13,046 nucleotides of DNA, taken from assembly GCA_002384725.1 (NCBI GenBank), contig DGBF01000018.1:4909-17954 (forward strand), written 5' to 3'. Every line of letters starts with the position of its first letter. Within the stretch, counting starts at the first letter, position 1. The notes below the pieces were generated by a model. It did not search any database. It was given only the letters and a program-made list of their open reading frames with translations, and was not told the origin of the DNA. The translations under genes and the position numbers were made by a program. Shown one piece after another: positions 1 through 7,565 of the stretch. The stretch is from Flavobacteriales bacterium UBA4011 (GTDB lineage Bacteria; Bacteroidota; Bacteroidia; Flavobacteriales_D; Crocinitomicaceae).

Positions 1-798
1 CAACATACTTGTAGAACCATGTTGAAGTGGCATATCCAGATAATTACAAATATTCGGTTTACGTTTCATCACCTCCAAAACATCCATCGGGAAGCCCGAA
101 GGGAATGCGTAATGCAATTTAATCCAATCGATTCCTTCTACATCAGACAATGCTTCTAATAAATCTGCTAATGCTCTTTTCTTGTAAATATCTAAACCGT
201 AATACGTTAAATCTTGAGCAATCAACATCAATTCTTTCACACCTTTGGCAGCCAAACTTTCCGCTTGAGTCACCAAATCTTCAATCGGAGTAGAAACGTG
301 TTTTCCACGCATTAAAGGTATCGCACAAAAGGAACACGGACGATCACAACCTTCCGCAATTTTGAAGTATGCAAAGTGATTGGGCGTAGTCAACAATCGC
401 TCACCAACCAATTCATGTTTGTAATCAGCCTTCAATGTTTTTAACAAACGAGGAAGTTCACGAGTTCCAAAATAGGCATCCACTTCAGGGATTTCTTTCT
501 CCAAATCGTCCTTGTATCGCTGTGACAAACAACCCGTCACATACACCTTGTCCACAAAACCAGCTGCTTTTGCATTTGCATATTGAACAATAGTATTGAT
601 CGATTCTTCTTTCGCATTATCGATGAACCCACAAGTATTGATGATTACTATTTCAGAGTCATCGCTAGTAGATTCATGTTCAACCTCGAAATTGTTCGCA
701 TGCAATTGTGCCATCAGGACTTCTGAATCGAAAATATTTTTCGAACAGCCCAAAGTGACAACATTGACCTTATTTTTCTTTAATGTTTTGGTCTTCAT
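1..798 (-). CDS. rimO: Ribosomal protein S12 methylthiotransferase RimO (3' end missing)
   Basis: Radical-SAM enzyme that adds a methylthio group to a conserved aspartate of ribosomal protein S12, using two iron-sulfur clusters in the cytoplasm. The first 266 codons are visible; the rest lies beyond the left edge. The N-terminal UPF0004 domain shows its three cluster cysteines at C18 (LGCSKN), C56 (NTCGF) and C90 (TGC). The radical-SAM cluster motif CxxxCxxC follows at C151, C155 and C158 (GCDRPCSFCAIP). Later family signatures are AQDLTYYGLD and, near the cut end, NYLDMPLQH. The start was chosen because it is the only ATG before the LGCSKN motif; the next Met is residue 29, inside the domain. 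RimO is separated from MiaB by the SKN context and the PCSFCAIPLMRG motif. The typical family length is about 430-440 residues, so roughly 170 are missing. It is preceded on the same strand by an unknown gene 113 bp upstream. Confidence 0.96.
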   Translation of the reverse strand, partial: MKTKTLKKNKVNVVTLGCSKNIFDSEVLMAQLHANNFEVEHESTSDDSEIVIINTCGFIDNAKEESINTIVQYANAKAAGFVDKVYVTGCLSQRYKDDLEKEIPEVDAYFGTRELPRLLKTLKADYKHELVGERLLTTPNHFAYFKIAEGCDRPCSFCAIPLMRGKHVSTPIEDLVTQAESLAAKGVKELMLIAQDLTYYGLDIYKKRALADLLEALSDVEGIDWIKLHYAFPSGFPMDVLEVMKRKPNICNYLDMPLQHGSTSML

Positions 799-802
799 TT
801 CG

Positions 803-810
803 CAAAAGTA
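803..810 (-). promoter_or_regulatory. Candidate Bacteroidota -7 box (TAnnTTTG) for rimO
   Basis: On the minus strand this reads TACTTTTG, an exact match to the Bacteroidota sigma-factor -7 consensus TAnnTTTG. It ends only 4 bases before the rimO ATG, which would put the transcript start at or within a few bases of the start codon, giving a nearly leaderless message. No good -33 TTG is visible at the usual spacing, so this is a motif match only. Confidence 0.4.
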
Positions 811-818
811 GTGAAATT

Positions 819-904
819 AGAAGTAATAAATTAAGAAATAAGAAGGAGGAAGTGTGAAAAAGCTTAAAGATTTTGACACTTCTTATTTCTTAATTTTTAC
901 TTCT
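819..904. repeat. Long bulged inverted repeat between the unknown gene and rimO
   Basis: The left arm (819-855, 37 bases) and right arm (876-904, 29 bases) are reverse complements apart from two extra stretches in the left arm: one T and a 7-base AAGGAGG. All 29 right-arm bases can pair, and four further A-T pairs can form inside the 20-base loop. The arms are AT-rich and purine/pyrimidine-skewed. On the minus strand the hairpin lies after the stop of the 178-residue gene and before rimO, so it could act as a terminator or 3'-end stabiliser, but no clean U-tract follows. It could equally be a copy of a dispersed intergenic palindrome. Confidence 0.8.
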
Positions 905-911
905 GATTTTT

Positions 912-1448
912 TTATAGTCTGTATTTTTTGAAAAACGCGTCCCAATCCCACAGGAAAAGCTCTGTAATCTCGTTGAAACGTTGCAGAAAAATTGGATTCG
1001 GCTCTTTTAGTTGTCTGAAGTATTCGTCTTGGTATTGAGCCAATTCGTATTTCGAGAAAATAGCTTTGGACATACCGTATACCAAATTCTTCGATGGATA
1101 ATTAATATGATTCACGAATTTCTGGTAATCACTTAACAACGGAGCAAATTCAGCAGGTGTCTTGTCAAAAACCGTTGCTAATTTTTTAATGACCAATTTC
1201 TGTAATTCCGCAGCAGGTTCAACATCTAGAACATTTTGGGCTAAAGTCATATTGGCGCCAAAAACGATCAAAATTAAATGATCCATTCCGAATGACTCAA
1301 TATTCGGTGGTGTGACAAAAGCAAAGTCGTCCTTAATCAAACTCGCTATTTCATCATAGCTATTGTCAACTGAATCCAACAACATGTTTACAAACAGGTT
1401 AGAAAGTTGGTCTTCGTTGATTCGTCGTTTTAGTATGGTGTTCAGCAT
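912..1448 (-). CDS. Hypothetical protein, 178 residues, soluble and helical
   Basis: I do not recognise this family. The protein has no signal peptide and no membrane segment. It reads as mostly alpha-helical and rather acidic, with an aromatic-rich C-terminus (LFLWDWDAFFKKYRL, about residues 164-178). It contains no cysteines, no metal-binding cluster and no nucleotide-binding loop that I can see. The ATG start is supported by a TAnnTTTG box 20 bases upstream and by the lack of any alternative nearby. It is a real gene rather than a chance frame: it fills the space between rimO and the divergent pump operon, and its amino-acid composition is normal. It lies upstream of rimO on the same strand, but the 113-bp gap with a hairpin and a separate candidate promoter for rimO argue against tight coupling. 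Function unknown; probably cytoplasmic. Confidence 0.82.
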   Translation of the reverse strand: MLNTILKRRINEDQLSNLFVNMLLDSVDNSYDEIASLIKDDFAFVTPPNIESFGMDHLILIVFGANMTLAQNVLDVEPAAELQKLVIKKLATVFDKTPAEFAPLLSDYQKFVNHINYPSKNLVYGMSKAIFSKYELAQYQDEYFRQLKEPNPIFLQRFNEITELFLWDWDAFFKKYRL

Positions 1449-1468
1449 ATCGAAAGTTGAGCGTTAAA

Positions 1469-1476
1469 CAAAGATA
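1469..1476 (-). promoter_or_regulatory. Candidate -7 box for the 178-residue gene
   Basis: The minus strand reads TATCTTTG, an exact match to the Bacteroidota TAnnTTTG element, ending 20 bases before the ATG at 1448. That leaves a short leader of about 15 bases. No TTG -33 element is evident at 19-23 bases upstream, so support rests on one box and its position. Confidence 0.45.
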
Positions 1477-1534
1477 CGACTTGATGGGAGCCGTTTCCCT
1501 CCGATAGTATTCTCTTTATCAACGTAGTTTTCAA

Positions 1535-1548
1535 CATGAAAAATCATG
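1535..1548. repeat. Perfect inverted repeat CATGA-N4-TCATG in the divergent promoter region
   Basis: CATGA (1535-1539) and TCATG (1544-1548) flank an AAAA spacer. It lies roughly midway in the 231-bp divergent intergenic region, about 105 bp upstream of the pump's candidate -7 box and 60 bp upstream of the other gene's. The symmetry could suit a dimeric repressor such as a TetR- or MarR-type regulator, but short repeats like this also arise by chance in AT-rich DNA. No regulator gene is adjacent. Confidence 0.3.
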
Positions 1549-1652
1549 GATATTAACATAATTAAACAAAGCCTGGGTTTATTCTGTTTCTTGTTATTAG
1601 TTTATCTGGCGAATATAATTTTTTTTAACGTTTTATTCTCCCCGTCAATGTT

Positions 1653-1660
1653 TACTTTTG
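1653..1660 (+). promoter_or_regulatory. Candidate -7 box for the efflux operon
   Basis: TACTTTTG matches the Bacteroidota TAnnTTTG consensus exactly and ends 19 bases before the ATG of the adaptor gene. It is the only such box on the plus strand in the 231-bp divergent region. A convincing -33 TTG at the expected distance is lacking; upstream sequence is a run of T residues. Confidence 0.5.
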
Positions 1661-1679
1661 TAGCTCGAAAAAAATCTCA

Positions 1680-2798
1680 ATGAAACGCAATCAAATTATC
1701 ATTCTTGGCTCTCTTTTGGTCATTTTTGCACTTATATTCTTCGCAATTGCTGCTAAGAAAAAACCGGTAGAGAAGGCGACAAAAGAAGAAGCTACTACTG
1801 TTTATGTTCCGATTCGAAAAGTAAAAAACGAAGAAAAAGAATTACAGATTATCTCTTATGGACAAGTAACTCCAATATCTGAAATTGATGTGGCCGTTGA
1901 GGTTCAGGGAAAATTAGAAAAAGGTCAAATTTTGATGAAACCCGGTGTTAACTTTAGCAAAGGACAGATACTTTACAGAGTAAATAATGATGAAGCATTC
2001 TATTCCCTTAGCGCTAGAAAAACCCAATTATCTAATTTGGTTGTTTCGGCTTTGCCTGATATTGAATTGGATTTTCCTGCCGAATTGAACAAATGGCTGA
2101 AGTTTAATGAGTCTATTCAAGTATCCAAAATGCTTCCTAGTCTACCTTCAATAAACTCTACAAAGGAAAAGATGTTTATGACATCCCGTGGCGTTCTTGC
2201 CGAGTATTACAACATCAGAAGTCAAGAAGCGAGAATGGAAAAATACATTTACGTTGCTCCATTTTCAGGAACAGTGATTGAAACGTATGCTGAACCAGGC
2301 GCTATCGCGAATCCGGGCACAAGATTGGCGCGAATTGCCAAAACAAATGATTTTGAAATAAAAGTTCCTATTTCGATTGAAAACATTGCCAATTACCAAA
2401 AAACAGGAAGTGTTGTTTTCCATAATTCGGATGGATTAATGATTGGGACGGGAACGATAAACCGTATCTCAGATGTGATCAACCAGCAAACGCAATCAAT
2501 TGATGTGTATTACAATATTCGCCCAGTTTCTGGACATAAAATTTACAATGGGTTATTTTTGAATGCCGCCATCAATCAAAAAAGTATTTCTGAAAGTATT
2601 ACCGTACCGAGATTGGCGGTAACAGACAATAAGGTAAGTATCCTTGAAAACGGGAAAGTCCTTTCAAAAAGCATTACGATCGTCGGAACGAAACCTGATT
2701 CGGTTTACATCTCCGGATTGAAGGATGGTCAAAATGTGATTCTTGACAAGATAGAAGTCTACAAAAAAGGAAAAACATTTAAAGGAATAACACGATAG
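1680..2798 (+). CDS. Efflux RND transporter periplasmic adaptor subunit (membrane fusion protein)
   Basis: Adaptor (HlyD/MFP family) that would link the inner-membrane RND pump to the outer-membrane channel encoded just downstream. The N-terminus has a single membrane anchor (about residues 5-24, IIILGSLLVIFALIFFAIAA) followed by a lysine-rich stretch; there is no lipobox, so it is anchored by a helix rather than a lipid. The split lipoyl domain is seen as residues 67-102 (SEIDVAVEVQGKL...GQILYRV) and 189-221 (YIYVAPFSGTVIETYAEPGA...LARIA). Beta-barrel and membrane-proximal regions follow, about 223-300 and 301-372 (SITVPRLAV, ENGKV). The stretch between lipoyl halves (103-188) contains prolines at 126, 133, 153 and 156 and does not read as a regular long heptad coiled coil, unlike AcrA. 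At 372 residues it is normal in total length. It is first in the operon; the next gene begins 2 bases after its stop. Substrate unknown. Confidence 0.92.
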   Translation: MKRNQIIILGSLLVIFALIFFAIAAKKKPVEKATKEEATTVYVPIRKVKNEEKELQIISYGQVTPISEIDVAVEVQGKLEKGQILMKPGVNFSKGQILYRVNNDEAFYSLSARKTQLSNLVVSALPDIELDFPAELNKWLKFNESIQVSKMLPSLPSINSTKEKMFMTSRGVLAEYYNIRSQEARMEKYIYVAPFSGTVIETYAEPGAIANPGTRLARIAKTNDFEIKVPISIENIANYQKTGSVVFHNSDGLMIGTGTINRISDVINQQTQSIDVYYNIRPVSGHKIYNGLFLNAAINQKSISESITVPRLAVTDNKVSILENGKVLSKSITIVGTKPDSVYISGLKDGQNVILDKIEVYKKGKTFKGITR

Positions 2799-2800
2799 AT

Positions 2801-5800
2801 ATGCGGAAATTCATCAATTTCTTTCTTGTACATCCCATTTGGGGAAATGCATTTATTGTGTTGGTTCTCATCTTTGGAATCTTCTCAATTGTGATGATGA
2901 GAAAGTCCTTTTTTCCTGAATTGGACCCCAAAACGATCAACATTAATGTATTCTATTCCGGTGCATCTCCATCGGAAATGGAAGAAGGAGTTACCATTAA
3001 AATTGAGCAAGCTGTAAAAGGTATCGACGGTATCGATGAAATTAATTCAACCTCAGCGGAAAACACCGCCAACGTTTCTATTAAAGCATTTCAAGACACG
3101 GACATTGAAGAATTGTTGTCGGAAGTAGAAAACACTGTCAATTCAATAAGTAGTTTTCCCCAAGGATCTGAACGTCCTATAATCACACGTATAAAATCAG
3201 GCGGAATGGGAAGTACCGCTGCATTTATTGGAATTGCTGCAAAGACTGAGAATGCACGAGCAAACGAATTAACAGATTTAGCCTCGAAAGTGGAACGCGA
3301 TCTACTCAACACAAAAGAAATTACCGAAATTCGAAAAAATGGGTTCCCTGAGAAAGAAATTGCCATCAATGTAAGAGAGAATGACCTTTTGCGGTATGGA
3401 ATGTCGATTCAGGAAGTTAGCACAGCCATTGCTTCGAAAAACTTGGATTTGACGGCTGGGCTAATCCGAGGTGGAGTTCAAGAAATGAGTATTCGTTCGA
3501 ATAATCGAGGTACGACAGCGGAGGAAATCGACGAAATCATTATTCGAACGACGCGTACGGGTGAAAAAATCGTTGTTGGCGACATCGCTGATGTTCAAAT
3601 CGGTTATAGTGAAAATTCACAGCATTCCGAATACAATGGAAAACCTTCGGTCTCGTTTCAAATTGAAAAAACACCGCTTCAGGATATTTCAAAAATCACA
3701 AGTGAGCTGCACAAGTACAAGGAGAAATTCAACAAAGAAAATCCGGATCATGAGTTCGTTATTTTATTCGAATTCAATGAAATGCTGAACCAGCGTATCG
3801 ATTTACTCACCGGAAATGGATTGATGGGGTTGATTTTGGTTTTGATTTTTCTCGGCATCTTTTTGAATATTAAACTATCTGCATGGGTAGCCTTTGGAAT
3901 TCCTTTTTCCTTTTTAGGCATGTTCATCATTGGTTCCGTTTACGGCATGTCCATCAATATGATTTCTCTTTTCGGAATGATCTTGGTTGTCGGGATTCTA
4001 GTCGATGATGGAATTGTAATTGCCGAAAATATTTATTCTCACTTTGAAAGAGGGAAAACAGCAAAACAAGCTGCACTCGATGGAACGATGGAAGTTTTGC
4101 CTTCCGTCTTCTCTTCTGTTCTGACAACAATGGTTGCGTTTTCTGTTCTTTTATATGTAGAAGGACTAGAAGTGATGCGCGAAATGGCTTTCGTAGTTCT
4201 CGCTTGTTTGGCCTTTAGTTTGATCGAAGCGTTTATCATTTTACCGGCTCACCTTGGACACAAAACCATTCTCTCAGAGCCAAAAGAACCCAAATATTCC
4301 ATCAGAACTGGATTGCTATTATTCGCCGTTGCTATATTCGTTATTTGGCTAGGCAGTTATTTAATGTCGTTGGTAGATTTAAGCTTATTGACTCTGCTGT
4401 TTCCTTTCGGACTATTTGCAGTGGGAGGCTATTTGTTCATGCAAGGTTTTTCTAATTCTCCGTTAGAAAAAATAGTTCGTGGAAATGCTGACAAGGGTAT
4501 AAAATACGTTCGCGACAATTTTTTCAAAACAGCCGTAGAAACTTTCGTAGGGAAGAATTTTAAAATGTACAATCTGACTTTTTTCGTTCCTTTATTAATC
4601 ACGGTTATAACAATTGGTATGATGGTAACCAAAACCATTGGTTTCACCTTCTTCCCTGATATTCCACCTGATTTCTTCAATGTAGAAGCGGCGTACAAGC
4701 CGGGCGATAACATACAGAAAACAGAAAAATTCATTGAAGTTGCCAGCGAGATTCTGAAAGAGGAAAACGAAAGAATTATCAAAGAAAAAGGCGACTCGCT
4801 TGTTCGATATTCTACGTCTAACATAGGTTTTACCTCAAATTTGGGACAAGTCGGGAACCACACAGGATCGTTGATGGTTTTCTTGAACAACGAAGGTTCC
4901 AGTACTCCTGCTGATACATTGATGGCTCGAGTGAACCGCAGAATTAATGCAACAGAAGAAGGGAAATTAGCACAAAACATCAACGTTGGAGGATTCAATC
5001 GTTTTGGAAAAGAAATCGAAATGGGATTGACTTCATCGGATGAGAACGCTTTGCTCGAAGCGAAGGAATTGTTCAAAAGTGAATTGAAAGCAATTCCGGG
5101 CGTTTTTAACGTGAAAGACAATATGCCACCAGGTCGTTTTGAGGTGTATTTAAACATGCGCCCTCAGGCAGAGATTTATGGAATAACTAAAAATGAAGTG
5201 TTAACACAAATTCGTCAAGGATTTTTTGGGTCGGAAGCCCAACGTGTAATTATCGGAACGGACGAAGTAAAAGTGTGGGTCCGTTTCACGAAAGAGGACA
5301 GAAATAGCCTGTCTGATTTAGAAAACATGCGCATTCGTTCTGCGCAAGGATTGACTATTCCATTGAAAGAGCTGTGTGATTTTGATTTGGGCAGAGCTCC
5401 AGAAAGTTTGAAGCGCCGCAATGGTCAACGTATTATCAAAGTAGATGCAGAATGTACCGATCCAGACAAAGTGGCTGAAATCAACTCTGATATTCGAGAA
5501 AAAACCGTTAAGAAAGTAAAACAAGTCTTCCCTCAAATTCAAACCGTGTCCTTGGGACAATTTGAACGAAGTCAGAAAACAGGCAGTTCCATGATGTACG
5601 TGGCAATAGTGGCCTTGGTCATTATGTTTATCGTAATTTCTTTGCACTTCAATAATGTTAGACAATCCTTCTTGATTATGCTCGTTATTCCAGCTGGAAT
5701 TGCCGGTGCCATTCTCGGCCATGGATTAATTGGAATTCCGGTCTCCATTCTTTCCGTTTTCGGAATGATTGCCTTAACGGGAGTTTTGGTAAACGATGCC

Positions 5801-6166
5801 ATCGTCTTTTTAGATCGATACAATTCACTTTTGCTAGAAGGTTATACGGTACGAAAGGCAGCTCTCGAAGCGGCTAGTTCTCGTTTTAGACCTATACTTT
5901 TAACTTCGGTTACAACGGTCGCTGGTCTTTTACCCATGATAGCTGAAACTAGTATGCAAGCCCAATTTTTGATTCCAATGGCCTCATCTATTGCGTTCGG
6001 CGTCTTGTTTGGAACGATATTTATTTTATTTTTCTACCCTTCGGCCATTATGTTCTGGAATGGATTTGGAAAAACCAGAACAAGGATTTGGACGGGCGAA
6101 AAAGTTACTCGTTTGGATGTAGAACCAGTCATTAAATTTCAAAGAAAAAAGAGTGAAATTCATTAA
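2801..6166 (+). CDS. Efflux RND transporter permease subunit (AcrB/HAE-like)
   Basis: Proton-driven inner-membrane pump, 1121 residues; AcrB is about 1050. Layout: TM1 about 14-33, first periplasmic porter domain about 34-335, TM2-TM6 about 336-482, TM7 about 590-610, second porter domain about 611-930, TM8-TM12 about 931-1080. TM4 carries the proton-relay pair D402-D403 (GILVDDGIVIAENI). In TM10 the position of AcrB's K940 is N998, followed by D999 (GVLVNDAIVFLD). R1030 (RFRPILLTS) matches AcrB R971. FFPELDP near residue 37 and FFPDIPPD near 617 are the usual repeat-start motifs of the two halves. The loop between TM6 and TM7 holds two further hydrophobic stretches (503-523 and 527-548), giving a predicted 14 helices. 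The D-D pair without heavy-metal (CzcA/CusA) signatures favours organic or hydrophobic substrates, but the substrate cannot be deduced. It is the middle gene of the operon and its 3' end overlaps the channel gene. Confidence 0.96.
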   Translation: MRKFINFFLVHPIWGNAFIVLVLIFGIFSIVMMRKSFFPELDPKTININVFYSGASPSEMEEGVTIKIEQAVKGIDGIDEINSTSAENTANVSIKAFQDTDIEELLSEVENTVNSISSFPQGSERPIITRIKSGGMGSTAAFIGIAAKTENARANELTDLASKVERDLLNTKEITEIRKNGFPEKEIAINVRENDLLRYGMSIQEVSTAIASKNLDLTAGLIRGGVQEMSIRSNNRGTTAEEIDEIIIRTTRTGEKIVVGDIADVQIGYSENSQHSEYNGKPSVSFQIEKTPLQDISKITSELHKYKEKFNKENPDHEFVILFEFNEMLNQRIDLLTGNGLMGLILVLIFLGIFLNIKLSAWVAFGIPFSFLGMFIIGSVYGMSINMISLFGMILVVGILVDDGIVIAENIYSHFERGKTAKQAALDGTMEVLPSVFSSVLTTMVAFSVLLYVEGLEVMREMAFVVLACLAFSLIEAFIILPAHLGHKTILSEPKEPKYSIRTGLLLFAVAIFVIWLGSYLMSLVDLSLLTLLFPFGLFAVGGYLFMQGFSNSPLEKIVRGNADKGIKYVRDNFFKTAVETFVGKNFKMYNLTFFVPLLITVITIGMMVTKTIGFTFFPDIPPDFFNVEAAYKPGDNIQKTEKFIEVASEILKEENERIIKEKGDSLVRYSTSNIGFTSNLGQVGNHTGSLMVFLNNEGSSTPADTLMARVNRRINATEEGKLAQNINVGGFNRFGKEIEMGLTSSDENALLEAKELFKSELKAIPGVFNVKDNMPPGRFEVYLNMRPQAEIYGITKNEVLTQIRQGFFGSEAQRVIIGTDEVKVWVRFTKEDRNSLSDLENMRIRSAQGLTIPLKELCDFDLGRAPESLKRRNGQRIIKVDAECTDPDKVAEINSDIREKTVKKVKQVFPQIQTVSLGQFERSQKTGSSMMYVAIVALVIMFIVISLHFNNVRQSFLIMLVIPAGIAGAILGHGLIGIPVSILSVFGMIALTGVLVNDAIVFLDRYNSLLLEGYTVRKAALEAASSRFRPILLTSVTTVAGLLPMIAETSMQAQFLIPMASSIAFGVLFGTIFILFFYPSAIMFWNGFGKTRTRIWTGEKVTRLDVEPVIKFQRKKSEIH

Positions 6167-7502
6167 AAAAATAGTCGCAAGTTCATTTTTCTGCGTTTTG
6201 TTTTCAGCATGTTCGTTTGGACAGCTGACGGCTCAGCAAGCAGTATTTGAAGCTTTGAAAAACAACTACGATATTCTCATTAGCGAAAAACAAGAAGAGA
6301 TTGCCGAGATGAATAATTCGTGGAGTGAGGCTGGACTTTTTCCTACCGTTACGTTGCAGATTGGACAAAACAACGCCATTCAAGATAACACCAATAACCC
6401 TTTTACCTTCACACCGGGAGTTATTTTAAACCAAGGATTCAATCCTAATCTGGTGGCCAATATGAATTTGTTTAGCGGTTGGCAGGTGAAAATGAGTAAA
6501 CAAAGATTGGAGCAACTTGAAGTACAATCGAAAGGAAATACAGCAGTTGTTGTGGAAGCGCTAATTCAGGATGTCTTGAAAACCTATTACTCTGCTTTAC
6601 TTCAAAAAGAGCGGCAGAAATTATTTAAAAATGTACTTGGGTTTTCATCTAAGCGATTGCTCTACGCCGAAATTAAAAACAAGTATAGTACAGCAAATTC
6701 TTTGGATTTACTACAATTGAAAAATCAACATTTGACCGATAGTACGAACTTCATACTTCAAAAATTGAATTATGAAAACTCGGTTAGAAACCTTGTACTA
6801 TTGACAAACAATAGTGAGGATAGCGCATTTAGCACCTTGCCCGAACTCACAGATAATTTAGATTTCGTTTTAAACCTTATCGATGAAAAGAAAGCTTTGT
6901 CGGAGGTAATGGAGAATAACGAAAATTTGAAGAATCAATATTTAAGTCTCGAACTTTCTGAAACGGCGGTCGAATTTCAAAAGAGTTTTCTTTATCCAAC
7001 CATAAATTTACAATTGGCGGCTTCCCCAAACTATGGCCGATTTCAGCAATTGAGCGGTGGCAATCCAAATCAACCCAGTAGTTTGAGCACACAAACACTC
7101 GTTTATTCAGGAAATTTCACTTTACGGTACAATTTGTACAACAATTGGAAATCGAAAAGAGCAGTTGAAGTAGCTCGAATTCAAACGGATATCACTTCGT
7201 TGAATATTGAAAAAATGAAGAACTCCTTGAGTGCATCTCTGCAGAATTTATTGAATTTATATGCCCTTCGATCTCAATTGGTAAATGTTTCGCGAGAGAA
7301 TTTGACCTACGCAACAGAAGCTTTCGATCTAGCACAAAAACGTTTCGAATTTGGCAGTATAAATTCCATCGACCTCATCGTTTTTCAAAACAGTTATGAG
7401 TCGACACTTTTACAGCACTTCGAGAACCTGTACAACCGGATTGATACGTATTTGGAAATTTATAAAATGACAGGGAAACTTGGGTTGACTTACGCCAAAT
7501 AA
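6153..7502 (+). CDS. TolC-family outer membrane efflux protein
   Basis: Outer-membrane channel that completes the tripartite pump. The start is a GTG at 6153, inside the permease gene, giving a 14-bp overlap; the purine-rich stretch just before it (AAAGAAAAAAGA) may serve as a weak ribosome site. The N-terminus is a signal peptide (KFIKK then a hydrophobic core to about residue 19). Cleavage is either by signal peptidase I after SFG (before Q24) or, if SAC is read as a loose lipobox, at C20. The mature protein shows the two tandem outer-membrane efflux (OEP) halves, about residues 25-230 and 250-445. Each has long amphipathic helices (for example VEALIQDVLKTYYSALLQK and FDLAQKRFEFG) and a beta-strand segment (PTVTLQIGQ; PTINLQLAASP). 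LFSGWQ and LYNNWKSKRAV are equivalent turns in the two halves. At 449 residues it is of family length. It is last in the operon; a hairpin lies downstream. Confidence 0.93.
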   Translation: MKFIKKIVASSFFCVLFSACSFGQLTAQQAVFEALKNNYDILISEKQEEIAEMNNSWSEAGLFPTVTLQIGQNNAIQDNTNNPFTFTPGVILNQGFNPNLVANMNLFSGWQVKMSKQRLEQLEVQSKGNTAVVVEALIQDVLKTYYSALLQKERQKLFKNVLGFSSKRLLYAEIKNKYSTANSLDLLQLKNQHLTDSTNFILQKLNYENSVRNLVLLTNNSEDSAFSTLPELTDNLDFVLNLIDEKKALSEVMENNENLKNQYLSLELSETAVEFQKSFLYPTINLQLAASPNYGRFQQLSGGNPNQPSSLSTQTLVYSGNFTLRYNLYNNWKSKRAVEVARIQTDITSLNIEKMKNSLSASLQNLLNLYALRSQLVNVSRENLTYATEAFDLAQKRFEFGSINSIDLIVFQNSYESTLLQHFENLYNRIDTYLEIYKMTGKLGLTYAK

Positions 7503-7531
7503 TGGATATTAGACCAAAAGCTTGGCAATTC

Positions 7532-7565
7532 TAATTAATCATGGACAATTCCTCATTATTAATTA
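7532..7565. terminator. AT-rich hairpin between convergent genes, possible bidirectional terminator
   Basis: TAATTAAT (7532-7539) pairs with ATTAATTA (7558-7565); after one mismatch the stem continues with ATG (7541-7543) against CAT (7554-7556). It lies 30 bases after the channel gene's stop and overlaps the TAA stop codon of the gene on the opposite strand. The stem is weak (almost all A-T) and has no clear U-tract on either side, so termination is only a guess from its position between converging genes. Confidence 0.35.

Noticed and set aside
4429..5157. 242-codon open frame on the minus strand inside the permease gene
   Set aside because: It is antisense to the second porter domain of a fully recognisable RND permease, with no promoter box or independent domain; a shadow frame.
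5318..5823. Two overlapping minus-strand frames (134 and 83 codons) inside the permease gene
   Set aside because: Both are antisense to conserved permease sequence and show no known motif.
1680..7502. Heavy-metal (CzcCBA/Cus-type) identity for the efflux operon
   Set aside because: The permease has a D-D pair in TM4 and lacks metal-type signatures I could identify, and the adaptor has no metal-binding His/Met clusters; a general HAE-like pump is the safer call.
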